Shown: positions 1-11,151 of the stretch, one piece after another
How the letters are laid out: each line of letters opens with the position of its first letter
Numbering within the stretch: the stretch's first letter is position 1
From: Hofstenia miamia
Taxonomy: Eukaryota > Xenacoelomorpha > Acoela > Hofsteniidae
NCBI GenBank assembly: GCA_900660155.1
Contig: CABFPE010000192.1
Span: 762,986-826,985, forward strand
Length of the DNA stretch: 64,000 bases
Direction: 5' to 3'
Position numbers and translations under genes: made by a program
Notes under the pieces: generated by a model
What the model saw: only the letters and a program-made list of their open reading frames with translations
What the model was told of the DNA's origin: nothing
Databases searched by the model: none

Positions 1-556
1 GGCCTTCTCGTGCTTTGTTCCACTCCATGGAACGTTTCCAGAAACGCGCTTTCAAATGGATTTCCCCTTTGGCCTATAAAGACGCTCTGCTGAAATTCTC
101 CACTCTCCCACTGTCACTCTACTTCCATGCCTGTGATCTCCTCCTGTTCAATCGACTACTGACTCGCAAATTGGATATTGATCCTTTTGATTTCATTAAG
201 CTCTCAAATCTCTGCTGCACTCGCTCTTATGATGTTGTCACCTTCTCCATTCGTCGTACGAAGAACCATCGCACCCTTCACTCGTTTTTCAATCGTGCTT
301 GTACTGCTGTTAATTACATCTTGACTCTCAACCCTCCAACATCGATTGATTTCTTTTTCTTGCCACCGAGCTTCAAGAAATCTTTGATGGCTTTCCTCTT
401 TGCTGAGCCCTTCTGCAACTTCGCTTACTCTTCCATTTGCTCCTATTTCATCTCCTGTGACTGTCCTCGCTGCCGTAAAACTTGACTTGTTTTTATTTTT
501 TTTTGTTGTGTATGCCTTCAGCGGCTAAATAAAGTCATTGATTATTATTATTATTT
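1..556 (+). mobile_element. LINE 3' fragment (end of RT ORF plus tail)
   Basis: The open frame up to the stop at about 485 encodes the C-terminal region of a non-LTR retrotransposon reverse transcriptase: it opens with MERFQKRAFKWI (Met codon at 27), the usual thumb/C-terminal start in CR1/Jockey-like LINEs, and ends with a Cys/His cluster (CDCPRCRKT). A poly(A)-like AATAAA follows at 528-533, then a tail of ATT repeats at 541-556. The element runs off the left edge, so only its 3' end is visible. The copy at 1065-2960 on the other strand differs at 13 of 152 residues here, so the family is moderately young. The clade is not settled. Confidence 0.85.
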
Positions 557-1064
557 TTGAATAGCCATAGACTGTTAAATACAGTTGGATTTTCAAATAA
601 TCATATTGAGGTATTTCTACAAGTGACGGAATCTATGAATACGACATTATTGCTACTCATAAACTTGCGTGATTAATTATTATTGTAGTCAAATCTCTGT
701 ATTGTGACTCACAATTTGGGTGGGTAAAAACTAATTCCAATAGATTTACCAAAAATTAACGTTTATTGAATCATTTACTAATTCATGCTAAAACTTTAAG
801 ATAGTTGGGAATAAACTCAGTATTTAGCAGCCTATATATCTCATCAACTAATTAAATATTTTTATCTACTACATATAATTTTTTTCATAAGAATACTAAT
901 GTAGTTTTAGCTATAAAGCGATTTTGGAATTTAAATATAGCTGAATCTTATAAATTTCATTGTGTGAAAAATATCATTTTGAAATACTGGAAGTCTGAAA
1001 TATTCAACCAGCCCTTAAGTCTTAGATGAAATAAAATTAAATAATTTTTTTCAACAATAATAAT
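557..1064. other. Spacer between two converging LINE 3' ends
   Basis: About 500 bp of AT-rich DNA. I see no reading frame, RNA gene or repeat in it. Both neighbouring LINE tails (ATT/AAT repeats) point into it. Confidence 0.6.
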
Positions 1065-2960
1065 AATAATAATAATCAATGATTTTATTTAGCCGCTGAA
1101 GGCATACACAACAAAAACTAAAAACAAGTCAAGTTTTACGGCAGCGATGACAGTCACGGGAGATGAAATAGGAGCAATTGGAAGAGTAGGCGAAGTTGGA
1201 GAAGGGCTCAGCAAAGAGGAAAGCCATCAAAGATTTCTTGAGGCTCGGTGGCGGGAAAAAGAAATCAATCGCTGTTGGAGGGTTGAGAGTCAAGATGTAA
1301 TTAGCAGCAGTACAAGCACGAGTGAAAAACGAGTAAAGGGTGCGATGGTTCTTCGTACGACGAATGGAGAAGGTGACAACATCATAAGAGCGAGTCCAGC
1401 AGAGATTTGAGAACTTAATGAAATCAAAAGGATCAATATCCAATTTGCGAGTCAGTAGTCGATTGAACAGGAGGAGATCACAGGCATGGAAGTAGAGTGA
1501 CAGTGGGAGAGTGGAGAATTTCAGCAGAGCGTCTTTATAGTCCAAAGGGGAAATCCATTTGAAAGCGCGTTTCTGGAAACGTTCCATGGAGTGGAACAGA
1601 GCACGAGAATGCCACCAACAAGGAGACGCTTAGAGAAGAATGGCGCGAGGTATTAGAAGGAACATTACGGAAAAGGGCAAATAGCGAGGAATTAGCGTTG
1701 CTTAGACACAAAGACACATGTCAAGTCCAATTTAAGTTTACTTCAAGTTGAACTCCAAGATGAGTGTGATGAGGCGCAAAGTTCGCAGGTAGAGGCACAC
1801 ACTGAGCCTTGAGGGGCACCACTAGTAACGGAGACAGAAGCAGGGATAGACGAGTTAATTTTGACACACTGCTGGCGATTGGTCCGGTAAGACTGGAACT
1901 ATTCGATGAAATCCGCATCAAAATCAAATAAACGTAACTTGTCAAGCAGAATGGAATGAGGAAGGCGATCAAACGCTTTTGAGATGTCAAGAAAGATAAT
2001 ACAATCAGGATCATTGCAATCAGATTGAAAGTAGCAGTTTTCGATCAGTATGAGTAAGTTAGTAATCGTAGACCGACCAGGAAGGTTGCCATGTTGAGAA
2101 GAAGAGATGAGGTGACGGATTTTTGGGAATGCATAGCGAAAAACAAGGCGTTCAAAGATGATAGACAGTCGAGATATATTGGGCGGTGGGACGTGACCTT
2201 CGAGGTGGGAAGCTGATTAGATTTTAACAGTGGAGAAATCCAAGATGTCTTCCAACAGGCGGGATAGCACTTAGTGGAGCAAATGAAGTAGTAAAGATGC
2301 TTTAAATTGATAGAAAGCGTGGAGGAGGTTTCATGAATTACAAAGGAAGGAACATCGTCAGGATAACAAGGACCAGACAACTTGCAAGATTTAAGCATGA
2401 GAGAGATATCATGGGCGCTGAAGACCATATCACAAAGTCGGATTAGCGGGGAGGCAGCAGGCGGACCAGGGCACATGGAGACAGGTACAGAGAAGTTAGA
2501 GGCAAAATACGCGTTGAACAGATCAGCTTTCTCCAGGTCAGAGTGAGCAGAAAGAAGGTTCCATCTCAAATTGGGGAGCTCAGGCTTGGAATGAAGAGAA
2601 CGCAGGAAGGAATAAGAGTCTTGAAGAGAACCGGATGAGAAGCTGGACAGAAAAGAGACTTTGTCAAGTTCCATAAAATTGATAACATCTTCTGTGAGAG
2701 AAGCAAGCTTCGGAGTAACGGTAGTACCAGAATAGCGTTTGTAAGACTCCAATTTATTCAAGGAGTGCACAGTAAAGGACGAAAAATAGAAAGGAAGAGA
2801 AGCACGCTTTTTCCGCCGACGAGGAACANAGAATGGCGTTTGTAAGACTCCAATTTATTCAAGGAGTGCACAGTAAGGGACGAAAAATAGAAAGGAAGAG
2901 AAGCACGCTTTTTCCGCCGGCGAGGAACATAAGAAGAAATAACTTGATGTAAGAAAGAGG
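1065..2960 (-). mobile_element. Deleted LINE (RT-bearing), 3' end at 1065
   Basis: Same family as 1-556, opposite strand. Read from high to low coordinates: an ORF piece ending at 2045 (241 aa) with KADLFNAYFASNF and CWKTSWISPLLKS, which matches the pre-RT/RT start of CR1/Jockey-like LINEs (the expected YRPISL is here HRPIYL). Then 2014-1721 with the finger-palm segment and GAPQGS-type motif near 1815, then 1587-1129, the C-terminal domain with MERFQKRAFKWI. The stretch expected to carry the catalytic Y/FADD box, between GAPQGS and MERF, is too short and lacks it, so the palm is deleted. The reading frames do not line up. An AATAAA on this strand lies at 1089-1084, then AAT repeats to 1048. 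No endonuclease domain is visible, so it is also truncated at its 5' side. Confidence 0.85.
2730..2929. repeat. 99-bp tandem duplication inside the LINE, joined at an N
   Basis: Positions 2730-2828 and 2831-2929 are the same LINE segment (it encodes a basic PRRRKKRASLPFYFSS stretch on the minus strand) with three A/G differences. A single N at 2829 sits at the junction. LINEs of this type carry this segment once. I read it as two alleles or overlapping contigs left side by side by the assembler. Confidence 0.75.
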
Positions 2961-4493
2961 GGACCCGGACCCCCTCGCCCCCTCTGTATTCGCCAATGAA
3001 CCAGGCATCAAGTACGATTGAAGAGGGTTTCCAATCTAAAGATGTATTAGAATTTTTCTTGTGAATGGGAAAATTACGATTTATTTTCAGTAATGCTTAA
3101 TTGCTAAACTTTTGCATTTGCAGTTTGTACAAAAGCAAGGCAATCACTTAAAATCAAGTGCTTTTTACTCTAAAATTAATCTTCATGTTTAATTATATAG
3201 AAATGTATGTAAATAACTCATGATTTGTGTGTTAAATCAAACATAAATAGCCTGCTATCCTTTTAAAAACACAACCTTCTCAAGTAGTTATAGGATATGT
3301 TTTAATCAATTGTATTGCACTACAAATAGTAATGTCGGAAGAAATTCTTTTAGCACACTTTTGTTATTTTCGGGTTTGTAAACTATTTGAGCACAACTTA
3401 GTGCATTGAATTTGACAATGACGTACCGCAATTAACATTACTTTCTGACCTAAATATTACATTAGAATTGGATTAAGAAATGTCTGGAATTTGAAAGTCT
3501 ATAGTTCGATGGATTATTTACTTTGGAATGCTTAGCTTTGCATTATGAAGCAACAGTTTGTTCTTTTACAAGGACAATGAGTAACATATCAGAATCTACT
3601 ACTTTTGGCCATAATTATATAACGTATATAACGTTATATAACCTTTTTCTACATACAGAATTTTATGAAATGCTCAAATATAACTTTGTCAAGTATTTGT
3701 AATATATACGTTTGGCAGCTTAAAGTTATTGATACTTCTGTTAGCTGAATTTTTTAGAAGCAATTTCTTGTTTTTTGTAAAAAGTTATCCCTTTCCGCTC
3801 CCCAGCTCTATTGTGGCCCGAGTTGCCCCGTTTACATATTTGACCGTCGACATCAAATATATTATACATTTATTTAGTTTATTTTTGCGTTTGGATTCAA
3901 AATTTTTGTTTTTTATTATTATGAAAATTAGGCATTGCATAAAACTAGAGAAGAAACTAGTATTTGTAAACGCTCGTATTTTTGCTAAATTTTGCTATTA
4001 TTCCATGAATGTAATGTCTTCCTTTAAAAACGCATTACTACTATACATCACTAGATGGCATGCATCAGGTTTTATTCTTTTTGATATATTTGTTTTTTTT
4101 TTCATTACAAAATTAAATATAAAATATATCGTTATTTATAATTTTACGAACTTTTGTAAAATTGTTTTGTGACCTGTGATTTGATTCCATAATTTCATTT
4201 GCATTACTTTAATTACATATTCTCAAGTAGTCATATTAAGTCTGGTAAAACTTGATTTTTTAATTGAACATTTTTGAAAATTTTAATAACATCTTTTTAT
4301 TCTATTTTTGTATTATTTATGCCAACTGCTAGTGTTGTTCTTACAGATAGTCAAACTATGCGTTGCTATAAATATATAACTTTATTTAGGTTGTAGTCAA
4401 TGCTTTGAAATGATTTAAGATTTTGAAAAAATCTTTTTGTGAATCATTGCAATCATATAGGTTTTTGAATTGATTTTAAGAGGTTCTATTTAG
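2961..4493. other. AT-rich stretch before the first exon; no gene seen
   Basis: The short stretch just after 2960 is GC-rich and probably still belongs to the LINE. The rest is AT-rich. The long ORF at 3729-4172 has no family features and low-complexity composition. An upstream exon ending in phase 0 would be expected for the gene that follows, but I could not find it here. Confidence 0.5.
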
Positions 4494-4626
4494 CTTGAGA
4501 ATGTAGTTGAAGAAGAAGAGCCTAATAAAGAAGAACCTCAGAACAATGAAGCAGTTAATGGTGAAAAAGTGAATACTCCTGATGAAAAGGAAGTAAAAAT
4601 AGATGAAGCAGAAGATTTTAACCCTG
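4494..4626 (+). CDS. Exon: acidic segment (LENVVEEEEP...)
   Basis: Acceptor ...TCTATTTAG before 4494; donor CCTG|GTAATT at 4626. It reads 44 codons plus one base in a single open frame with no stop, mostly Glu, Asp, Asn and Lys. The next intron is only 44 bp (4627-4670). Confidence 0.75.
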
Positions 4627-4963
4627 GTAATTTCTTTATAGAAATACAACGTATGTATATGTTTGTTTAGATGATGAAGATTTTAAACAAAAGGCCATTG
4701 AACAGATCGATCAGCTTCCAGATTTTAGCAATGAAAATACAAATGTTGATGAAGAGGCCGTGGTCCCTGAGGCTGAAAATCCTGAAACGCCAGGCAAAAC
4801 ATCGGAAGTGCCATCTGACGAAATCACTGAGCAGATACCTGAAAATGAACTTGAGAACAAAGTGGAAAGTCCTGACTTAGCTCTAGATAATGATCAAATC
4901 AAGGTTTACATTGATTTTAAATTTCAAAGACTTAAATTTTTCTTTAAGATGAACACAAAACAT

Positions 4964-5002
<39 letters not shown>

Positions 5003-8000
5003 ATTAAAAATATGTAATGTATTTGCATATAATATTGACTAGCCAATTATAAAGTATTGTGAATTAAACTTTGAAAATCGCAATATTATTAGTGCCGACA
5101 TTATGCAATGGTCCCTTGTGGTTGTTTATTCAATTTCAAGTAGTGATGCTCTATTTAGTTTACATTGTATAATTGTTAAATTTTATTTAATATTAACTCC
5201 ATTATCCTGAAAATTTTAAATTCGTATGTTTACTAAATATAAAATACACCAATGCACACTATATATGAAAAAATCGTGTATTTAGATGAGTGTACACCAT
5301 ACATAATTTATATAAATACACGGTAATACACAATTTTAACAGTTAGTTTATCATTTTTTATTACACCATTGCATTGAATCAATTTTTTTGTAAAACACGT
5401 ATATCTTACAAAGTGAAAATTGTCGAATTATTACCAAAATTAATTCCATCAGCTCGAAATGGCCATAGTGTGTGTGTGAAGTTTCACACGAATAAATAGC
5501 TATTAGTCACATTTAATTGTTCTTACTTAACAGCCTTCACCCTCAGCTCAATTTTATAAATGAAGAACTAATATTCACAACTTCAGCGATTTTGAACCGT
5601 AAAACGAAGCGCAATTTCACTACAAGCGAAGAGAACTTGTAATATGAAAGATTTCCGAGTTTCTCTGAAACTGACATCATTGATACTGTATGCAGGAGCC
5701 AAGGGTTGCAAGAAATGAGTTTTCAGCAAACAATTCAAGCACATTGACAAAAGATTAGCGACTCGCGTTTTGCATTACCTGACATCAATTAGTGTTCCCA
5801 AATTTACTCGAATTTGGCTGAAGGTTTGAAATTGATATTGTGTATTTCTGCTAGCTCGGCTGCTTAAAAAGCCGATTGGATAAATTAGTGCAAATTGTTT
5901 TGTACAAGATCATATTTATTTTTTCTGTAAATTAATGAGTTTTTTAGAAATAAGAAATATACGAATAGAAACTATTTTATTCCAATACTTTTATACGCGA
6001 ATGTATGGTACATGATGCCGAAGCCCCTATCTTAGATATAGACGGGCCCGAATTTAGCTCAGTCGGATAATTGCTTTGTAAGCCAATAAAAGCCTCCTCG
6101 GAGGTGTAGTAGAGTGCACCTATTTTATTTTCTGTAGATATTAGTAATCAAAATTTACTTTTATTAATTGAAATTTTGTAAACATGGAATTAGTATTTAT
6201 TTGTTATGCAAATTGGAAATTATTTAGGTTTCTGAAAAATTAGATGAATCAATAGACGAAAATCTTGGCGTTGAGAGAATTGAACCGACATCACCAACTG
6301 AAAATGTCGATATGCAAGGTTTGTATGATACTCCACTAAAAATTTAACATCTTTTCAGACACCCGGCCTCCCAGCATAGCTGATAGTACCAAATCCTTTG
6401 AGAATATTGAAGACACTGAAGATGAAGCTCAAATGCCCTCTAGAGAAGATCTAGTTCAAATGTTTCAGGTTTTGTCAATAGAATTATTGAATTCAATAAC
6501 AACATGTATTAGACTTTTGTCTTTAATGCATGAGCCTATTAATTTCTTTGTCCTTCAATTTCATTTTACACACATAAAACTACTTCTTTATATAACTCCC
6601 ATTGTTTGGTTGCTTTTAACTTCAAAACGTTCAGAACTGTTTGGCTGGGTGAACTATGAATATTAGATATTTTAAATTTGTAAAATTCTTTAATATTTTT
6701 AATTCAAAATACCAACCATATTTATAGTGTAAATGCTTGTCAACTAAGCTTTATTCTGTAGCCAGCTGCATTCAAGAAAAAAGCAAATCTGGCTAATCGC
6801 AAACCATCGACTATCGGCCACTGGAGAATTTTTTTCTACATATATCTGCACAACATTGCAATCTCTAATTTTTACTGAAGAATTGATAATCTGCTTGCTT
6901 TCAATAAGTTGCAATAATTATTTTCTGTAATATTGCAATTTTGTTCGTGCAGAGTGCCTAACAATACAGCAGTTAATTTGATTTGTAGACATGGTCTTAT
7001 TTTTGTAATAGGAAGAAGATGGTTGACCTTGTCCTCATGGGTCATTACTTTTGTTCGCCAGACAAAATATTTACTTTAGCGGTAAACCTTAGTGGATTTT
7101 ATTGTCTAGCTTGTAAAGAGACATTCGCATATCTAACATATTAGCTGTTCCCATAATCAACTGCATTCCTCGATGATAACCGCCATGGAACACTATTATG
7201 TTCTTGCTTTTCTATCAAATCATTTTTGGAAGTTAAGAAGTTTAAATTAACTGTAGAAATATAACGTGATGGTTACTTTTCTACAAACATCTACCTGCCT
7301 ACCATCTCCGCCTATTAATTGTCAAATCACCTCTCTTAAGTGTTTGCAACTTCGAGATATGTTCATCATTTTTGTTATTCATCTATATCGTATAATTAGA
7401 CACCAACCCAACATTCAATCAGGTAAAACAAAACAGCTAAAGAATTAGATATATTAAAAGGAATAAGATTTTAACACAAGATATGAATCAATATTAAATC
7501 ATCATTGTTAAAGCATACGACTTTGTTGCATTTATGAAGTCAATTACAGTGCGATCAAAGTACACTGCTTTGGTTGTTAGCATTCTCACAAACTAAGAAA
7601 TATATAGCTGAGTGTTTAGAACAGTTTCACAAAGTGAAGATTTCTTCATTAATTTGTATAAGATGTCATTTAATTGGCCGATGTAATATTTTATTAAGAA
7701 CAATTTAACTTCATGTAAAACCTTGGAGAACGTAATGCAAGGAATCTTTATAAATGTGAATTCATTAACATTCTATGCAAAACGCAAAAGCTGCCGAGTG
7801 GTTCACTTTACATCTTGCACTTCAAGTGTGCAATTGAATTATTTTTTTGAAATTGTTTTGTTAATTATTGAAGAAACTTTTTATTTTAGCATTGAGTGTT
7901 CGACACTTATTTTTAATTGCGCATTGCAAAATCAATTACTTTATTGTCCGTTGTTTTTTCTAGACATAGCCAACTGTACCAATGCACTACGTCTTGCAGC

Positions 8001-8695
8001 ATAAGTATTCACATGTTCGTAGATGTGAAAGGTCAAATACTTAAACACTAAACAAGTCCCTAAAAAGTGCTACGCACACTAAAAAGGTTAAAGAAAGCGA
8101 TGAATGAATTAATTAAAGGTATAAACCAAAATTTCCCAAATTTTGGCATTTATGTCTGACGAATGACATTCTTCTACATTGTACTTCAATAGTTGTAATA
8201 GGGGCGAACACAGTGCATTATTTAAACTATTATTAGTGATCGCGTAATCTCGAAATTTTTTTTCAAGAGCTCACATTCTTGCATATAATTCGATGCGTGT
8301 CCAGTTCTTTTGCATTTCTACGGATGGTTCCAATTACAACAATTGTAGTAGAGTGAGGTAATAGTGCATTAAGGTGTCAAAATAGATGAAATATGTGAAT
8401 TGTGCAAGGAATTAGATGATAACTTAGTTATTTTTTGCATTTTCATTAAAGCGTAACTAAATTTAGTTGTAGTTCCTTATTAGATTTTGCCAGTTTTGGC
8501 TAAAGTCTGCAGGTTCAAAGAAAACGAACGTTTTTTAGCAAGCAATGACAGATCGCGAAGGTTTACTACAAACAAATCACCAATTGCAGAATAAGTTGGC
8601 GGAATATTTTCGAAGGAAAAAAACTGAAGAAGGCAAAGTCGATGCTGACCGAACGAGTGCAGCTGATTTGGAACAGAAATATATTAAGCTGATCA
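4494..8695 (+). CDS. Partial gene: acidic coiled-coil protein, CCDC96/CFAP184-like
   Basis: Five exons join in frame: 4494-4626, 4671-4903, 6228-6318, 6359-6468 and 8539-8695. All introns are GT-AG and the phases match at each join (1, 0, 1, 0, leaving phase 1). The encoded ~240 residues begin mid-protein. The first three quarters are strongly acidic and rich in Glu, Asp, Pro and Asn, likely disordered. The end turns into a heptad-like helix containing LQNKLAEYFRRKK followed by DLEQKYIKLI. That acidic head plus coiled coil resembles CCDC96/CFAP184, a ciliary axoneme protein, which is where I would look first; the assignment rests on recalled motif similarity only. Both the start codon and the C-terminal part are missing, the latter expected beyond 8695. 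Confidence 0.6.
4671..4903 (+). CDS. Exon: acidic segment (DDEDFKQKAIEQID...)
   Basis: Acceptor TTGTTTAG before 4671; donor AAG|GTTTAC after 4903, a weak donor that diverges from the consensus at +3 and +5. The 233-bp exon continues the frame of the previous one and ends in phase 0. Composition stays acidic with many Pro and Ser, as in a linker. Confidence 0.75.
4966..4998. repeat. (TA)n microsatellite in intron
   Basis: About 15 TA units, 65 bp downstream of the preceding exon. Confidence 0.9.
4999..6227. other. Intron, with a tRNA-like patch near 6046
   Basis: AT-rich intron sequence with no further coding exon found. A short hairpin (TCGGCT...AGCCGA) lies near 5858-5876. The tRNA-like patch is described separately. 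Confidence 0.5.
6046..6122 (+). other. tRNA-like A-box sequence (tRNA relic or SINE head)
   Basis: GCCCGAATTTAGCTCAGTCG starts like a tRNA, with an A box TAGCTCAGTCGG at the right distance from the 5' end, and a possible anticodon arm around TTTGTAA. No B box (GGTTCGANTCC) follows; instead there is a palindrome CCTCCTCGGAGG. It is therefore not a working tRNA gene. A tRNA-derived SINE head or a decayed tRNA both fit. Confidence 0.3.
6228..6318 (+). CDS. Exon: VSEKLDESIDENLG... segment
   Basis: Acceptor TTATTTAG before 6228; donor CAAG|GTTTGT after 6318, phase 1. Thirty codons, acidic, ending ENVDMQ. The following intron (6319-6358) is only 40 bp. Confidence 0.75.
6359..6468 (+). CDS. Exon: DTRPPSIADSTKSFEN... 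segment
   Basis: Acceptor ATCTTTTCAG before 6359; donor TTTCAG|GTTTTG after 6468, phase 0. It ends with REDLVQMFQ, the first residues that look helical rather than disordered. Confidence 0.75.
6469..8538. other. 2.07-kb intron; nothing else recognised
   Basis: AT-rich with several short chance ORFs (for example 7723-8004) that have no family features, start context or splice context. Confidence 0.55.
8539..8695 (+). CDS. Exon: coiled-coil start (LQNKLAEYFRRKK)
   Basis: Acceptor GTTTTTTAG before 8539; donor ATCA|GTAGGT after 8695, phase 1. It encodes QAMTDREGLLQTNHQLQNKL, then AEYFRRKKTEEG and DLEQKYIKLI, a helix with hydrophobic residues at heptad spacing. This is the most family-informative exon; similar wording is what I recall from CCDC96-type proteins. 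Confidence 0.75.
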
Positions 8696-9763
8696 GTAGG
8701 TTTTAATATTTAATAGAAATAATATGTTCCAGCATTATTACAAATTTATACAAAATTCTACAAGTCTACTAATGCAGATTGATTTCTGTTATCAAATATG
8801 TTACAATTTAAATTGTTTGTTACTGAAATTTCGTCATTATCCAAAACTTTGAAATCTGGTAATCGAAATTTTATTTGTCAAACGTGAGACAAATATTGTT
8901 ACATTAACAATCAACCTAATGACATTTACGTCATTTAAGTAAATTTTTTGTAATGAAATGTAGCTTTAATAACTAAGTGTATTTACTGTGGATGTTTTGC
9001 CCTCTAATTGAACAACGCTGTTCTATGTGTCAGAAATTCAAAAGTTGACATTTTTGCATTAATAGGTATACAAAAAAGTGTTTCACTATCATATGATTAA
9101 AACTTTTCAAAAACTTTGCTAATTTTTTAGATGTTAAATAGTGATATACCCTAACGTCATCATTTAAAATAAGTCCAATGTGCGCAATATTAACTATGTC
9201 ACATGAAACAAAAGTCACTTAAAATGATAAAGCTATACAAATCCACTTTCAGTAGAGCAGCTAGTACTTAGTGTTATACAACAGTAAGTGCAATGAGTTC
9301 AGTAGCATGAGCCAATCTAAATGAAAAAATGACTTAAATGATAAAGCTAAGTAGTTTTAGCAGTAAAACCAAAAAATTAAGGGTAGCAATGCTATGCACC
9401 CATAATTATAACTGCTTTCAAGAAAAATTAAAACTAGTATTATACATGAGGTTAGTCGGTTGCAGGCAGTGAAATATGCACATGGTGCGTTTTTCGATTA
9501 GAGAGCAGTATTAGTGTAAAAAGGTTTATATTTTCATAACATAATTATTAAAACAATTCAAATTCTTGAATAACTCTTTCTTTACATGAAAAATCTGTGC
9601 AACGTTTAAGTCAATTAAAGACAGTATATTTATCGAATACAATATTATTTTAATAAAAATTTGTTATTTCCATTATGCCGTTTGCTGTCAAGGGTATGCA
9701 TAGTATTTTGTAATGTATGTAATTTTGGTTGCAATCAATTGCGTGACCTATGATGTTCCAGAA
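8696..9763. other. Presumed intron; nothing recognised
   Basis: AT-rich. The minus-strand ORF 9030-9218 looks accidental. The next exon of the coiled-coil gene was not found here. Confidence 0.45.
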
Positions 9764-10177
9764 CAAGGGTTCTCAACTGATTCCACATGAACCCTGAAAG
9801 TCCATGTAACTTTACCGGAGGTGGACAATCAAAAATGGGGGGGGGTGGCCTCGGTGACATTTTGGTGGCCCTTAGGCAATTCCAATTCAGAACGGTTTTC
9901 ATATTAATGAGAATGGAACTCCTACAGAAATTTTCACTAATTTAAAATACTAAAGGTAAAAATATTCACGCAGCCGTTCTATTTTTGCAACAATCAAGTA
10001 TAAGAAAAGCACAACAACATTTTACCATTTTAGTTTAGCTTTCCTTCAAAATATAGCATAATCTTTAATATTAACAATTCCTCAACTATTTTATTGGTGA
10101 TTTTTTGCGGGGGGCGTGTCCAGCTAAAAAATTATGAGGAAATGGGGTCTATGGCTAAAAAAGATTGAGAACCACTG
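9764..10177. mobile_element. Non-autonomous hAT-type element
   Basis: Left end CAAGGGTTCTCAACT and right end (reverse complement) CAGTGGTTCTCAATCT form imperfect terminal inverted repeats of the MER5/Charlie-like hAT type. Flanking 8-mers TTCCAGAA and TTCTACAG agree at 5 of 8 positions, consistent with a decayed 8-bp target-site duplication. The 414-bp interior has no transposase. The element looks old. Confidence 0.6.
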
Positions 10178-11098
10178 TTCTACAGCTTAGAAGTTGCCTA
10201 GTTGGTACCACTTGTGTTTTAGGGTCAATAATTGGCCTCAAATGTATCTGTTTTCATTTTCATGTGTTTTAAGAATATAAATATTTAACATTAAACTGCA
10301 AAAAAATAATTTGTCCTATCCAACTTTCATTTCTGCGGTGTAATTGCTTTAACAATCAGTGAATTTCAAATTTCGGAAATTGTACGTTCGATATTTGATT
10401 ATTTAAGAACAACTATGTGACAGTTGCGATTACGATTTTGAATTCATTACCCAATTCCGCCTTCAATCTTCAACTGAAAGTTTAATGTTCAATTAAATTT
10501 GAAAGATTAAAAATCTAATTACTTCGTCTAGCGCATTCTTCAGTCGAAATCGTGGAAAAGGATTGACTTTATAAAGCTGTTTGAGTGCACACAGTGCAGC
10601 ATTCATAGTATAACATTGATCTTAAATTTTTTCTCACTTTTTATTTAATAATTTATTATCATTTTAATTTGCAAATTAATAATTCTTTTCACTTAAATTT
10701 CGCTTTGTTTTCCATTCTCTATATTCCTTTAATTGAGAAATTTTCTAATGTTTGGTGCAAATATGAAGAATTTTCTCCCTGACTACGAGTTTGCAACAGT
10801 TTTGTCTTTCAGGCATACTACATCAAATGAATATTACTATTGATTTTTATGAAAAAGTATTCGCCTATTATTGTAGTATCGAATATTGTTTGTGTTCTAG
10901 TAAAACTAATGTATTTAACATTTATTTGTTGGAATTTGTTCCTCGCCTCTCATTCAATTACAAACATGGAATTAAAGGAATGTTCTGTAATAGACTTCAC
11001 TGTCATATACACGTAGCACATATCTTTCCATATTCACGTTAATCTGCGAAAATTACTTTTAATCTATTTTCAACTTGTAACTTATTTTTAGTTCCGTC
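10178..11098. other. AT-rich stretch; nothing recognised
   Basis: No exon with convincing splice sites and no recognisable repeat. The ORF 10791-11042 lacks family features. Confidence 0.5.
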
Positions 11099-11106
11099 TC
11101 TCTATC

Positions 11107-11150
<44 letters not shown>
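11099..11150. repeat. (TCTA)n/(TA)n microsatellite
   Basis: TCTA units run into TA units and end at the left boundary of the 1154-bp duplication. The second duplication copy is also preceded by (TA)n. Confidence 0.9.

Positions 11151-11151
<1 letters not shown>

Noticed and set aside
3729-4172. 147-codon ORF just before the coiled-coil gene
   Set aside because: Composition is Phe/Ile/Leu/Lys from AT-rich DNA; no domain, no promoter or splice support.
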